Shown piece after piece: positions 23,805 to 34,352 of a stretch of DNA of 64,000 bases. The translations under genes were made by a program, and so were the position numbers. The stretch is from NCBI GenBank assembly GCA_965644295.1, contig CBFFRP010000236.1, forward strand, positions 1 to 64,000. Direction: 5' to 3'. The stretch is from Paraphysomonas bandaiensis. Taxonomy: Eukaryota; Chrysophyceae. How positions within the stretch are numbered: position 1 is the first letter of the stretch; each line of letters opens with the position of its first letter. The notes under the pieces are model-generated. The model searched no databases and was not told the DNA's origin. It saw nothing but the letters and a program-made list of their open reading frames with translations.

Positions 23805-25286
23805 TCAGTTATCTTCCAAAACACCAGATTCACTTAACTCAATTTCTGAGGTAGACTGAATTTGTTTCCGCCGATACATCAGCATATACGCCTCACATGC
23901 AAGGACATCTTTTAGGTTAGCCTTGCGTGTTACCGTGTCAGAGGTGTAGTGCCAATCATCACCATGCAAAACATAAGCAGTGTAATGGCCGCCTAATGCC
24001 CCACCTTGATGAACTATCACTGCTCTGAGGGAATAAATACTTCTGTCTACTATATGTGACTTCTCGTCTGATTCGTTCTCCAAGTTATCTGGCACGCTAC
24101 CCTCAGCTGGACTCGCTGCAGCATTATTTTCACGGCCACAAAATTCAACTGTGGTTCGATTACTCTCTTGTAGATCCGCGGAGCTATTCGTCTTCCTACG
24201 TCCCGTAAAGGGAGTCATATCTAGCTCCAAAGGAAATGAAATATGCGTTGTACACTTTCCACCAGGTAGGAGACGTTTCAGATGAAGCACGAGGAGCTCT
24301 GGACTATCCACCACAAGCAGCCGTTTCGTGGCATCCTGTAATTGTCCCGAGCTTCTTGTTCGGGCACACGCTGTACAGCGGTATCCATTCCCTCCATCGG
24401 CATGTAGCAGTTCTCGACTGAAGAAGTTATATAGACAACCATATAAGGAGGGTGTATGAATATTGATACTATCACATAGATCACATTCTGGCTCTACAAT
24501 ATCAATTTGTTCTCCAACCTCTTCGGCAGATTCAGTTTGCACATTCAACGTATCGTTACTATCAGTCGTATCTATATTCACGCTTGACGAATCACCAGCA
24601 GCAAGTTCACTACAGCATTCATTCGTATCCGTTTTGATATCGTTTTCAGTACTCTGTTCTATTGTCAACTTTGCAAGATCATCTGTCACGGATGTTTTCT
24701 TTGGTGGAGGTTTATACCGATAGCCTTTAGGATGGTTTAAATGTGAGCTGCCCGGAATTTCAAGACTTAAATCAATAAAATCATTCAGTGAACACGATCT
24801 CTTACCACAACAACAGCATACAATCACACTCCCTAATAATCCATTAAAAAATTGTTTAAGAATTCCTTTACAATCCTCTTCTTCCTGTTGTTGTAACTCA
24901 TCTAACATACTTGATAATAAACATACAAGAAGCTCATGTGCATCATGTTGTTGTTTATTTTTAAATCGTTTTGATTGTATTGAAATCATACTAAGAAGAT
25001 ATGATGGATTCACTGATTTTGGATTGGATTTATAGAGTGATTTGAATGTATCTATGAATGATGTGTATATATGAGCATTAGGCACATCACTCATATGTAT
25101 AATCTCCCCTATAGATGCATACAGTGCTTGTATAGTACTATTTAAGAAGCATGTATTCCCTATATTAATAAGACCACGTATACCACTGTACTCTATAGAA
25201 TCAGATTTTATCCTATGAGAACCTTTGCAGGGACCTACTCCTCGATGAGATGGCTTGCGATTGACATGTCGCTTTTTTTTTCCCAT
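23805..25286 (-). CDS. ubiquitin-specific protease (USP, peptidase C19), single exon
   Basis: Deubiquitinating cysteine protease of 493 aa. The Cys box GNTCFLNSTIQAL (catalytic Cys46) is followed by the QQHDAHELL motif. The His box GGALGGHYTAYV lies near residue 440 and the final YMLMY strand follows. Between them are the zinc-ribbon cysteines of the finger subdomain (CDLC and CTAC) and LVLHLKR, all typical of C19 enzymes. A basic N-terminal tail (GKKKRHVNRK) may be a nuclear or nucleolar signal. Two acidic/Ser-rich inserts (about residues 205-260 and 370-410) interrupt the domain, and the overall pattern resembles USP16/USP45-like enzymes without the N-terminal ZnF-UBP domain. No intron is needed. 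The promoter side abuts the (CATA)n array. Confidence 0.93.
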   Translation of the reverse strand: MGKKKRHVNRKPSHRGVGPCKGSHRIKSDSIEYSGIRGLINIGNTCFLNSTIQALYASIGEIIHMSDVPNAHIYTSFIDTFKSLYKSNPKSVNPSYLLSMISIQSKRFKNKQQHDAHELLVCLLSSMLDELQQQEEEDCKGILKQFFNGLLGSVIVCCCCGKRSCSLNDFIDLSLEIPGSSHLNHPKGYRYKPPPKKTSVTDDLAKLTIEQSTENDIKTDTNECCSELAAGDSSSVNIDTTDSNDTLNVQTESAEEVGEQIDIVEPECDLCDSINIHTPSLYGCLYNFFSRELLHADGGNGYRCTACARTRSSGQLQDATKRLLVVDSPELLVLHLKRLLPGGKCTTHISFPLELDMTPFTGRRKTNSSADLQESNRTTVEFCGRENNAAASPAEGSVPDNLENESDEKSHIVDRSIYSLRAVIVHQGGALGGHYTAYVLHGDDWHYTSDTVTRKANLKDVLACEAYMLMYRRKQIQSTSEIELSESGVLEDN

Positions 25287-25397
25287 GAAGTATGTGAATT
25301 TTGAGAAGTGAAGAGTGGGGTAAGTGGAGTATAGAGAGTATAGGGAATAGTTAATGTGACTATCTGATTATGTCCTATACTAAACCAGCCACTATAT

Positions 25398-26003
25398 TGA
25401 CATACATACATACATACATACATACATACATACATACATACATACATACATACATACATACATACATACATACATACATACATACATACATACATACATA
25501 CATACATACATACATACATACATACATACATACATACATACATACATACATACATACATACATACATACATACATACATACATACATACATACATACATA
25601 CATACATACATACATACATACATACATACATACATACATACATACATACATACATACATGCATACATACATACATACATACATACATACATACATACATA
25701 CATACATACATACATACATACATACATACATACATACATACATACATACATACATACATACATACATACATACATACATACATACATACATACATACATA
25801 CATACATACATACATACATACATACATACATACATACATACATACATACATACATACATACATACATACATACATACATACATACATACATACATACATA
25901 CATACATACATACATACATACATACATACATACATACATACATACATACATACATACATACATACATACATACATACATACATGCATACATACATACATA
26001 CAT
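25398..26003. repeat. 600-base (CATA)n tetranucleotide array
   Basis: About 150 copies of CATA, broken only by single CATG variants near 25659 and 25983. It sits about 110 bases upstream of the USP start codon and about 150 bases upstream of the protease gene on the other strand, so it fills most of a divergent promoter region. The long frames across it are not genes. Confidence 0.97.
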
Positions 26004-26156
26004 ATCATACAACACCGTATTATGAGGTATACTTCACAAATCACAAGTCGAGAAATGTCATTCTAGCGGTTTGGTTGGATGCTTCATATCACATTCATTG
26101 ACTTCTTCCAGTTCTTCACAGTCGAGGTGTGCTTGTATCATAATCAGGTTGATACT

Positions 26157-26975
26157 ATGGAATGGGAAGCCTTTGAATCCGCCGTAACTAATTGGCTTGA
26201 AAATAGAAAGAATGATGTTGGTAGTTTTGCATCAGATGCAAGGGAAGATGAGAAGTACTGGAGGTTAACTCGTGAGATCCCAATGCCTCCAATGGAGACC
26301 GCCCCAGTCCTCATCCTACCCCTCAATATACATATTGCTCGTGGTGATTATATCGGATGTTCTCTTACTAATGAAGAATGCTATGAAGAGCTATGTCCAC
26401 GAATTAATGAATTATGGGCCCAAGCAGGGATAGCGTTTGACTTGAATGAAATCATAGAGCACGAATGGCCGTCAGAAATTAAAAACAAAAGTATGAGTGA
26501 TATCAGGAAAGATATATGGGGGTTACATAGAGACCCTGTGACTAGAAAAATGACAGGCAAAGAACTTCGGCGTGATTTATTTATGAATCATATCATTGGA
26601 AGTGAGAGGCATAGTGTAGATACGTACGACATATGGGTGTTTGACTTTGTAGGGCAAGAATCTCAGGGGTGCTGTATAGATAGATCTAGCCATACTGTTA
26701 TTGTTGGCAGACGTTCAACAAAGGGATATCTTGAGCCAACCGAACGCCCTTTAAATTGTTTGGGGAAAACCTGCGCTCATGAGCTTGGTCATGCCCTTGG
26801 ACTCAACCACCCAAGGGGAATGAGATTTAGCGATGGAACTCCTTGTGATGTTGAGACAGGTAGGAACAATCTAATGACTGGAGGGAAAGATATATCCGGT
26901 GGTGGAGGAGAACTTCTCTCAGCGTGGCAAATTATGATAGCCAGAAAACACGCCGTTACATTTCTACAGTGTTGA
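26157..26975 (+). CDS. metzincin-like zinc metallopeptidase
   Basis: Predicted zinc protease, 272 aa from the ATG at 26157; an in-frame ATG at 26079 would add 26 residues, or an upstream exon may exist. The extended zinc motif HELGHALGLNH lies near residue 208 (three His ligands and the catalytic Glu), and NNLM about 35 residues later fits the Met-turn of metzincins. The upstream strand region APVLILPLNIHIARGD and the INELWAQAGIAFDL segment resemble the strand and helix that precede the zinc helix in this clan. I see no signal peptide, propeptide or membrane anchor with the start at 26157, so it may act in the cytosol; a hydrophobic stretch (MLHITFIDFFQFF) in the longer version could be a weak signal. 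The specific family is not clear. Confidence 0.8.
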   Translation: MEWEAFESAVTNWLENRKNDVGSFASDAREDEKYWRLTREIPMPPMETAPVLILPLNIHIARGDYIGCSLTNEECYEELCPRINELWAQAGIAFDLNEIIEHEWPSEIKNKSMSDIRKDIWGLHRDPVTRKMTGKELRRDLFMNHIIGSERHSVDTYDIWVFDFVGQESQGCCIDRSSHTVIVGRRSTKGYLEPTERPLNCLGKTCAHELGHALGLNHPRGMRFSDGTPCDVETGRNNLMTGGKDISGGGGELLSAWQIMIARKHAVTFLQC

Positions 26976-27335
26976 CTTAATGACTCATTGGCAGTACAGC
27001 TTATGTGCTCATTACATTGTATGTTAACTTTAAAGAAGACTTGATAGTTTGATGAGACCAACATAATTATAGAAATCGAGCAACATGAACGTAGTGTAAA
27101 TTTTGTTTTTTAATGCGTACGGTTGGTAAAACAATAAGTATATCACAATGCAAAATGCAATAAGATGGCGTAGAATAGGCTTTGTATGAACGTAAGAACT
27201 AACCAGAGAACGTAGCAAGCATTCATCGAAAACTCTGGTTTTCATCACAATGGCATCAATCACTCCTTGTATCTTGGATCATATTGAACTCATATGTTAG
27301 CAGTAGTTGTTATAATAAGAAGAATGGAATAAACA
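26976..27335. other. intergenic spacer
   Basis: Downstream of the metallopeptidase. Nothing supportable. Confidence 0.4.
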
Positions 27336-28090
27336 ATGAAGCGGCGTCGTGAGCCAGAAAGCAGGAAGTCACGAACACTTAAAGATCAATCAGAGCTATG
27401 TGTGAAATAACGGTGACAAAGATGAAACGATGCGTGGTTATCTGAAGGATGATCGGAATGGACGTTGTACAAACTTTCGTGATAATAATGCTAAGAGGTG
27501 GAAGATGCCACAGTATTTTGAAGTAGAAAACGACTGGTAGAATATCTCAGTCTTAGAGCAAAGCATTCCCGTGACAAATTGGTAATTGCTCTAGATAACC
27601 TTGATGTCATCAATCTTGAAGTAGATGGACTCACACACAGACTTATGTCTGATGCGCACGTGATGGAGGAACACGTTGAAGTTAATGAAAGTACATATAG
27701 GTGAGTTTCCATATAAGATTAACTAACATTATACTGGATGTATCTCCACGCTTCTATAACCACTACTACATAAACACCCAGGGCTCATACAGCATCACTA
27801 TAGTCATATATTACACGAGTGCTCTGATGCATTGAAGAGTGTCCACACAAGCAAGGCTAACCACATGGGACACACAACAAGTTGCCTGCCTAAGCCGTAT
27901 CATACTGCCTCTCCAGCCCACAATGGAGATCCTCTTGCAATGTTAGGTATGTCTCTATGTTGTTTGCTTGCTACATAATCTATGTCTAAGAGATAGATTA
28001 TCGACAGGTATAGTCGTAACTCATGCCGACTTACAGGCCCATCCATTTGGCCCTGACTGTCCAAAGAATGGTGTCGTACCAAAAAGTTAG
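27336..28090 (+). CDS. unrecognised multi-exon gene or decayed gene
   Basis: Three segments splice cleanly in phase: an open stretch from about 27527 to 27700 (ends TATAG|GTGAGT), 27804-27946 (ends TTAG|GTATGT) and 28008-28090 (stop TAG). They read as ordinary protein (LVEYLSLRAKHSRDKL, HILHECSDALKSV, THADLQAHPFGPDCP). A possible first exon begins at ATG 27336 (MKRRREPESRKSR), but the link between it and 27527 needs an intron or contains a frame break: the frame through 27440-27540 ends at TAG. I do not recognise a domain. It could be a small nuclear protein or a pseudogene. Confidence 0.4.
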
Positions 28091-28151
28091 ATTACATATG
28101 GATTGCTACTGCACTCCAAGTTTGAATTCCACCTCTGAGAGTGTCGAGTAG

Positions 28152-28283
28152 AATGAAAAGGTACTGAGAAGAGTTGCATTAGTTATTAGAGATAGACATG
28201 CTACTGATTTACATGCTACTGGTGTTGAACGTAAAAATTTCGTGGATGTAGAAGAGGTGCTGCCTATCAAGTGTAAAAAATAA
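28152..28283 (+). pseudogene. possible orphan exon or gene fragment
   Basis: Forty-three codons of coding-like sequence (VALVIRDRHATDLHATG, then DVEEVLPIKCKK and TAA) preceded by an AG acceptor-like GAGTAG, but I cannot join it in phase to the segments just upstream. May be a remnant of the same gene. Confidence 0.3.
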
Positions 28284-29048
28284 ATTTCTTTTTTAACCAT
28301 TTAAAGTTTTTTTGGTATTGGAAGATCAATTTCATTTCCCATGACAAGAAAGACTCAGAGGATAGCAAAATGGTTTGATCAGATAGAAATATCGACTTAG
28401 TGATAATGTGGCGGGATCACTCGTTGGCTTTACGGTCCTCCACGAATTTACGCTTTCATAACTTGGATAATCCAACCGTTGTATTCGATCAATACAAAGG
28501 GCACTCGTTACGAAAGGTGGAGGTTACTATCCTCGTCATGCTGTAGTCCCAACGATGCTCGTCCTTATATGGTCAAACACAACAGTTGGATCCAGTAGTC
28601 TCGGCATAAGGCTCTTGATAACATGCGGTCATGTTAGTGAGACTGTGTAAGGAAAACTGTTCTCTTAATTAATCTTAGCATGTTGTACTTTACTCCGTTA
28701 TGTCTGTCAGTGTCTCATAGCCTGCCAGTGTCTCAGTGTCGGTCTTGACGGCCTGGTCTAAAAAATGCTGGACCAGGCCTACAATTTTGCGGACTTGGAT
28801 GAAAACAAACGACTGTTTATTTTGGGGCGGTGTGTGTGAGCTTTTTTTTTGTATGGAAACCAATGGGAAGAATTGACTTGGTCCGTCTGTATGGATGTGG
28901 ACATAAGTGTACATGTATGGGGTTGTATTCTGTGTGTATTATGTATGGTGTAGAGGAGGTCATATAGATATACATACAGCAGTGTATGTATGTATATGTA
29001 TATGTATGTGTACATATATGTGTTGAGGTGTTTACTATTAACAGCATC
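28284..29048. other. intergenic, no intact gene
   Basis: Contains only interrupted frames on both strands and, near its end, TATG microsatellite sequence (about 28985-29020) just before the start codon of the GSTCD-like gene. Confidence 0.45.
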
Positions 29049-30700
29049 ATGAACACGCTCGCCTCTCCTTCCATCACACTATCTCAATTCCTCTTATCCC
29101 TCAGTAAGGTTCCCTTAACCCTCCAATACAATAACACTGATCTCTCAGTCTCTGTATGGCGAGATAAGGTGTGTGTAGCTCGAGGAGTAGAGAGCATCGT
29201 TCAGTGGATATCTCTACACTCACACTGTCATATCTCTCGTTATATATGTGGTAATAATAAGATTGAACGTAGGGCAGTATACAGAGGTATACAGAGAGTA
29301 TCAGAGTGGTCAGATGGATGGATGGGATCTGTTAAAGTGTCTATACAAGAGACACTCACAGGCTCTCAGTGTCCACAGCTCTTATTCGATAAACTATTAA
29401 GACACAGAAATGTGAAATATATGATGGAATACTTTTCTACATTACAAAATATTCCAAAACACACAACACCTGTTTATCATATATCTGCTGTAGATGTGTA
29501 TCTGGTTTTGATTATATGTCAGTGGTTAAAAGCGTATTCTGTGCATGAAGAACTGCTACGAGAGTCCATACCTGCAGTGTTGAATTATGTACTGTCAATT
29601 CGAAACGAGCTGCGCACTCTTCAGGAAATCAAAGATGGTGATTATAATTTGTGTTTAGAAAATGAATGGTTTGACAAGCCACCACTGTTACCGTATGTAC
29701 ACCAAACTATTAACTTCTCGCAGCGAAAGAAGTCCAGCTGCTCCCTAGATATGAACTTCTCCCCTCTTGAGCTAAGTAAGATTGATACAGCCGTCGATTC
29801 TGCTATTTCCAAGATTGACTGGCCTGAGGAGAGTAATTGTTGTGTTGAAGCTTGCGAACCATCTCTACATGATTCTGCAGTTTCCGGTACCACTAGCGAT
29901 AGAGTAGCTTACAACAGGTTAGTCTATATGAATCTGTACGTCATCATGTATTTGACTTTTTGATTTGAAGCGATGAGTTCTGGTCTTTAATGGACCTTCC
30001 TCTAGGTAGAGCTGATCGGAAGCGGCAACAAATAATTTCAATTGTAAATGCAGCTTCAGCTGTTCTGCCCCCACATGGCAGAGCGGTAGAGTTCTGCGCC
30101 GGAGGAGGATATGTGGGTATTGCACTAGCTGTTCTCCGACCGGATGCAGTCGTTGAACTCACAGATATGAACTCGATATCTCTTGCTCTTGCTCAGCAGC
30201 GTGCTGTAGCACTCCAGCTGACCAATGTCACAATGAGACGATGTGAATTAGACTACTTTGAACAAACTTTTGGAAGTGATACCATGCCTCCCTTCGACTT
30301 AGGGATATCTCTTCACGCATGTGGACCTGCCACTGACTCTGTTCTACGAATATGTGATCGATTCCGAGCTTCCTTTGTAGTCTCCCCCTGTTGTTATGGG
30401 TTCATTCAACATGCTGTGCAGTCGAACAATGAAAACGATAGCTATCCCCTGTCGATGGCGTATCGAGAAATGGGTTGGTGTGTGCGATGGATGATTGGGT
30501 TGTGCAGCCGCGCAGACAGGACGTTTTGGGGGCATGATAGCCGTGCAGAGACGAATAACTCCAGCGGCAAGACTGCCATGAGAGTAATTGATATAGATCG
30601 ACTACTTCATGCTAAGGAAAAGGGATATAATGTGACCGCTAAAGTCATGACACCTGCAAATTGCACTCCAAAAAATCATATACTTGTGGGCTGTATATGA
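29049..30700 (+). CDS. GSTCD-like: GSTCD-like methyltransferase-domain protein (2 exons)
   Basis: Exons 29049-29917 and 29971-30700 sum to 1599 nt, giving 532 aa. The donor is AACAG|GTTAGT and the acceptor TTTGAAG. The N-terminal ~290 residues are helical and fit a GST C-terminal-like region. The second exon starts with EFWSLMDLPLGRADRKRQQ and contains a Rossmann methyltransferase core: VEFCAGGGYVGIALA (AdoMet-binding glycine loop), VELTDMN (acidic end of strand 2), SLHACGPATD and VVSPCCYGFIQ. The pairing of LHACG-ATD with SPCCYGF is characteristic of GSTCD and related methyltransferases. The substrate is not known to me; RNA or small-molecule methylation is only an inference. Length and order agree with a complete gene. 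Confidence 0.85.
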
Positions 30701-31569
30701 TAGATTAATGGGAATCAAATATGTAATGTTTCCTTTTGTGTAGTGGTGTTGAAAGACGAGGATACCACATGTAAATATCAAGCATGTAAGTAATTTAAAT
30801 GTACATATTTTAGTCTCAGTTATTTTGTTGGCGCTTGGCGTTAAGAGTATATTTTCATGTATATAGTATTTAGTGAAGTAATATTGGAATACGTAACTGT
30901 AGATGGTTAGAATACGAGTAGCACTTTAAGATAAATGAAGTATCCTAACTCTTTAATATACTTTAGTGTTTTAGTAGCTTATATCATCATAATAAAATAT
31001 TGGTTGTGATTCGTATGTATTATGTATCATATTTAATTTAACTTATTAGCAGACAACATAACTTCTCTTCAAAGATAAAATGCAAATAGCAGGAAGAAAT
31101 TACGATAGATAGTTATCTGTTATCTCAAACCAACATCACTCAGGTAAAATATTCTGTGGGATGTACGATAATTAAATGGAATTCACTAATACTTCTCAGT
31201 TTGCAATGTAAGCGAAAACTTTTTGACTTTCTTGATACTACCTATAACCCTATTCTCCAATATTTCATACAACCATAGCGGTTAGCCTCATTCCTCATTC
31301 AATTCGGTTATGCTAGTTGCTAGTCCAATCAATCTCTCATCAAAGTCTAAAGTATCCTGCACATACGTGCTATCTATAATAAACTTATTGTAGTCTACTA
31401 TAAACTGCATGTAGTAATCTACAAATTAGAAACTTAGCGGGTACTCTAATATTCATTGATAGTTTTAACAGAGATGGGGAGTATAGAGTTTTGCTTATTT
31501 AGTTGAGTTCTGCTATATGACAGCAATTGAAAGCTGTAGTTATAAAGTATTTAAAGTATAACCTTTACG
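30701..31569. other. AT-rich intergenic region
   Basis: Spacer downstream of the GSTCD-like gene with no gene, RNA or internal repeat that I can support. Confidence 0.45.
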
Positions 31570-31740
31570 AGTAGTATACGTTGTGGTTGCACCTTGGTGT
31601 TTGCGGTGACTTACAAGTAACTTTCGTAGCGTTAAATAATAGTAGGATATCGGAGTTAAGCACTAGTTAGTTAAATTATTTTGCTGCTACATTAGTTCTG
31701 ACTCTTACACCTTGCACGCCTATTGCTAATAATCAGACAT
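31570..31740 (+). repeat. dispersed repeat family R1, solo end (copy C)
   Basis: Contains GGTTGCACCTTGGTGTTTGC followed by GTAGCGTTAAATAATAGTAGGATA, then a diverged tail ending GCCTATTGCTAATAATCAGAC. It matches the terminal part of copies A and B, in the orientation of copy A. No internal region is present. Confidence 0.55.
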
Positions 31741-32195
31741 GCACTACTGCACTACAGTTGTGGTTAATCGTACGATGATAATAAATAATGACGATGAGTA
31801 TATATATAGCGTGAAACAGTATATAGTGACAAAGTAAGATCGTACGAGAAATGAGTGGTAGTAGAGATAACATGAAATTGATGAATGATAAGAGATAATA
31901 TTCATTATATTTTATAATTCTCAACATTTATTTGAATGAAGCCCTTGGACTTCACACACGTCTATCTATCGAGGATCAGAAGTGTGGGAGGAGTAGTGAG
32001 AAATATGAAGCACCGCCTAGAGTATTATCATTTTGGGTGGGGAATGGGGATAAACCTGTGGAATAAACAATTTCTCAACAGCAAGTTCGGCACTAAGCAT
32101 AACCTGGAGTTCGGCAGACAAAGACCACGTTGTCGTGATGTGTGTGCTGTGTCTGTCGAAAAACAGATAACCTCATGATGATTAGGAGCTAGGAG

Positions 32196-32234
32196 CAGGA
32201 CTGCGTAACAATTAATTGTCAATTGACGCAGGTT
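32196..32234. repeat. left half of AT-rich repeat split by the retrotransposon
   Basis: GGACTGCGTAACAATTAATTGTC followed by AATTGACGC. It ends with the target-site copy AGGTT. The matching right half resumes at 37957, and the unsplit relative is at 51461-51540. Confidence 0.6.
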
Positions 32235-32554
32235 TGTTGAGTTTTGCTGTTTGTGAGCAATTAAAAGCTGTAGATTCTAAGATATTTGAATTATATCCGT
32301 TACACAAAGAATACAGTAGTAGCTAGCTGTAGTATGAGAACCAATAATATGATAGCCATTGTAGTGATGAAACTGAAATATACTGACTGTACAAGATAGT
32401 GACGATGTAAGATCGTACTAGAAATGGTTGGTGTAGCAGAGATAAAAAGAGTTGGTGAATGTCAATGAATGAAGTATGGTAACTCTTATAATTATATAAT
32501 ATTCCATATAAGTGTTAACGAAGGTCTTATTACTAAAAATGTCTATTTCTAACA
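32235..32554 (+). repeat. 5' LTR of copia element
   Basis: A 320-base LTR with TG...CA ends. A TATA-like TTATATAATATT lies near 32490. The first gag ATG (32539) is inside its last 16 bases. Confidence 0.95.
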
Positions 32555-33303
32555 TGGTAGCAGACAGTAGTTCGGAGTGGAAACTTCTTCCCAAATTTGA
32601 TCAGTTCGGTGTAGTGAATTGGTCAAAGAATCTGAAAGTGTGGTTGATGAGGAAGAACAGGAACCATCTGGGTCTAGAGGACCGTCCAGTAAGACCAGCA
32701 AATAATGCGCCAGTGACAGTCCGAAATAAGTACAAGGAGGATCTGGACAAGTGGCTGGAGAGGAAAGACACGTGCATCAGTTCGATATTTGAAGCTGTTC
32801 AACCAGTCGCTGAAGCCCTTGAGATCGTGGATCAGTACTTCCGGGAAAAGGATATGCTCCCGCAGGACCATCCTGATAAAGAGCAGTTAGCGAGTGAACT
32901 CATCTCTAGGTTAATTGTTCGGTTTCGAGGGGAAATCCAATATGAATTAGTTGAATTGAATAAGAAGTTTGCAGGATTCAAAATTCTACCGGGGGAACTC
33001 GTGTGCGCAGCAATCGATCGACTAAACGGCATCTATCAAAAAATGTCCGAGTTGGGGGAACCACCCACTGACATCGCTAAAAAAACGAAGTTACAGACTG
33101 CCCTCGAAACACGAAGCGATTTGGAGCAATTGTACACCAATCTCTACCTACAAGGTGACATAACCTTTATTGATATGATCACCATATGCAGGAGATACGA
33201 TCAGGCAAAAGGTGTCCCGAAAGAAGGCACCGACGAAGTAAACATGAATTCCACTGCTGATGAAAATGAGGTGTGCAGCTATTTCTTAATTTCGCAATCT
33301 TAA
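32539..33303 (+). CDS. gag: copia gag, truncated by an inverted duplication
   Basis: Capsid-type gag of about 254 codons from ATG 32539 (inside the 5' LTR); an alternative in-frame ATG at 32554 spans the LTR/PBS junction. The sequence has the copia gag (UBN2-like) character: KLLPKFDQFGVVNWSKNL near the N-terminus, then a long helical region with PGELVCAAIDRLNGIYQKM and a late stretch DMITICRRYDQ. The frame ends at TAA 33301-33303 inside the left arm of a 46-base inverted repeat; the nucleocapsid part continues in another frame downstream. Confidence 0.8.
   Translation: MSISNMVADSSSEWKLLPKFDQFGVVNWSKNLKVWLMRKNRNHLGLEDRPVRPANNAPVTVRNKYKEDLDKWLERKDTCISSIFEAVQPVAEALEIVDQYFREKDMLPQDHPDKEQLASELISRLIVRFRGEIQYELVELNKKFAGFKILPGELVCAAIDRLNGIYQKMSELGEPPTDIAKKTKLQTALETRSDLEQLYTNLYLQGDITFIDMITICRRYDQAKGVPKEGTDEVNMNSTADENEVCSYFLISQS
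32555..32570 (+). promoter_or_regulatory. putative primer-binding site
   Basis: TGGTAGCAGACAG directly follows the LTR and resembles the TGGTATCAGA-type site complementary to initiator tRNA-Met that many copia elements use. The match is by resemblance only. Confidence 0.6.
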
Positions 33304-33410
33304 GATCTCTCTTCTTCTTCCAGCACGATTTCTGTAAGTGACCCCGTTTTGCCACATTTGGGATTCGTGCTGGAAGAAGAAGAGAGACCTTAAGATCGCG
33401 AAATTAAGAA
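33283..33410. repeat. 46-base inverted repeat in gag
   Basis: Arms 33283-33328 and 33365-33410 are reverse complements with two mismatches, separated by 36 bases. The right arm codes in frame for the start of the nucleocapsid region (CWKKKRDLKIAKLRR), so the left arm looks like an inverted copy of it that was added. It would form a strong hairpin in the transcript. Confidence 0.9.
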
Positions 33411-33712
33411 GGCAGGGAAAGAGTCGTGGCGCTAGGAATCGTTCTGAGAGTCGCAGAGACAACAACGAGAAGAAAAAATCAGATGGCTGCTATGTATGTG
33501 GAGACACCAGACATCGTGCGTATAAGTGCAAATTTCGTGCTCAAGTACGTAGTGACTCTGCTCAAGGTGACAAAAACCGGCCATTTTTGGACGAAAAGCC
33601 TGCAAAACGCACAGATTGGAATCGTTTTTTGCGGAGAGAGGAGCAAGAGGAAGATTCGGACTCTGTGAATATGATACGTATCGGCAGTCAGCATCTCATT
33701 TTTCGGAAATAA
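33338..33712 (+). pseudogene. copia nucleocapsid (zinc knuckle) segment
   Basis: A basic segment with the CX2CX4HX4C zinc knuckle CYVCGDTRHRAYKC (about 33488-33529), which binds the element's RNA. It is in a different frame from gag and ends at 33712; there is no good start codon. Downstream 33713-33810 is not open in any useful frame. Confidence 0.75.
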
Positions 33713-33809
33713 ATGGAAGCAAAATTCATCTATATTACTGAACTACAACTACGGCTGGAATACATATAATTGTTATCTCAATATTAGAGGCATCTTGGAA
33801 CAAAAATAA

Positions 33810-34352
33810 ACGAAGGATGCCGATACGAATATGATTATGTATGAGGAACCGCATGATGATTCATGTGTCTCTGAAGAGGTGCTACACACTTCCGATGAAC
33901 CCGTGTATTTAGACAGCTGTGCCTCTAATAAACTGTTCATTGTTAAGGACAGAAATTTCCTTCATACGGTCAAGAAGGAGGATGGAGATATACAGACAAC
34001 CAGAGCTGAATCCAGTTTACACTATGAGGAAACTGGAGGCTTTGGCGATTGGACTGACATCAAGATCTGCCCTGGATCAGTCAAGAATATCTCCTCTGGA
34101 GGAATACTCCGTTCTCACGGGTATGGATTGCAGTTGTTGAACAACCCCACTGTTGTGCGACTTGATACTGGGGAGACTGTATTGGAGGCAACCTACTCAA
34201 GCAACGGAATGCCTTATGTAAACTTACAGGAAATACTTGATCTTCCAAATTTGACAATGCTGGAGGAAGTATATTTGTCCGACAAGGTGCATGAAGATCC
34301 GTTAGAGATGTTACACAAGCGCTGTGGACACGTCAGCAAACATATAAGCTGA
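33810..34352 (+). pseudogene. copia aspartic protease and pre-integrase segment
   Basis: Contains the protease active-site motif YLDSCASNK (Asp near 33912), the copia version of D-S/T-G-A, and, near its end, LHKRCGHVSKH, the first part of the integrase HHCC zinc site. The frame breaks at about 34340 and continues in another frame (KLIEAFKH..., CKACAKSK). Confidence 0.8.

Noticed and set aside
25235-26101. Apparent 200- to 270-codon proteins across the (CATA)n array, and the idea of a CRISPR-like array
   Set aside because: A uniform 4-base repeat without spacers is a microsatellite, and the frames have no other support.
31733-32222. Short frames between R1 copy C and the retrotransposon
   Set aside because: Low-complexity or repeat-derived; no start context, splice signals or domain.
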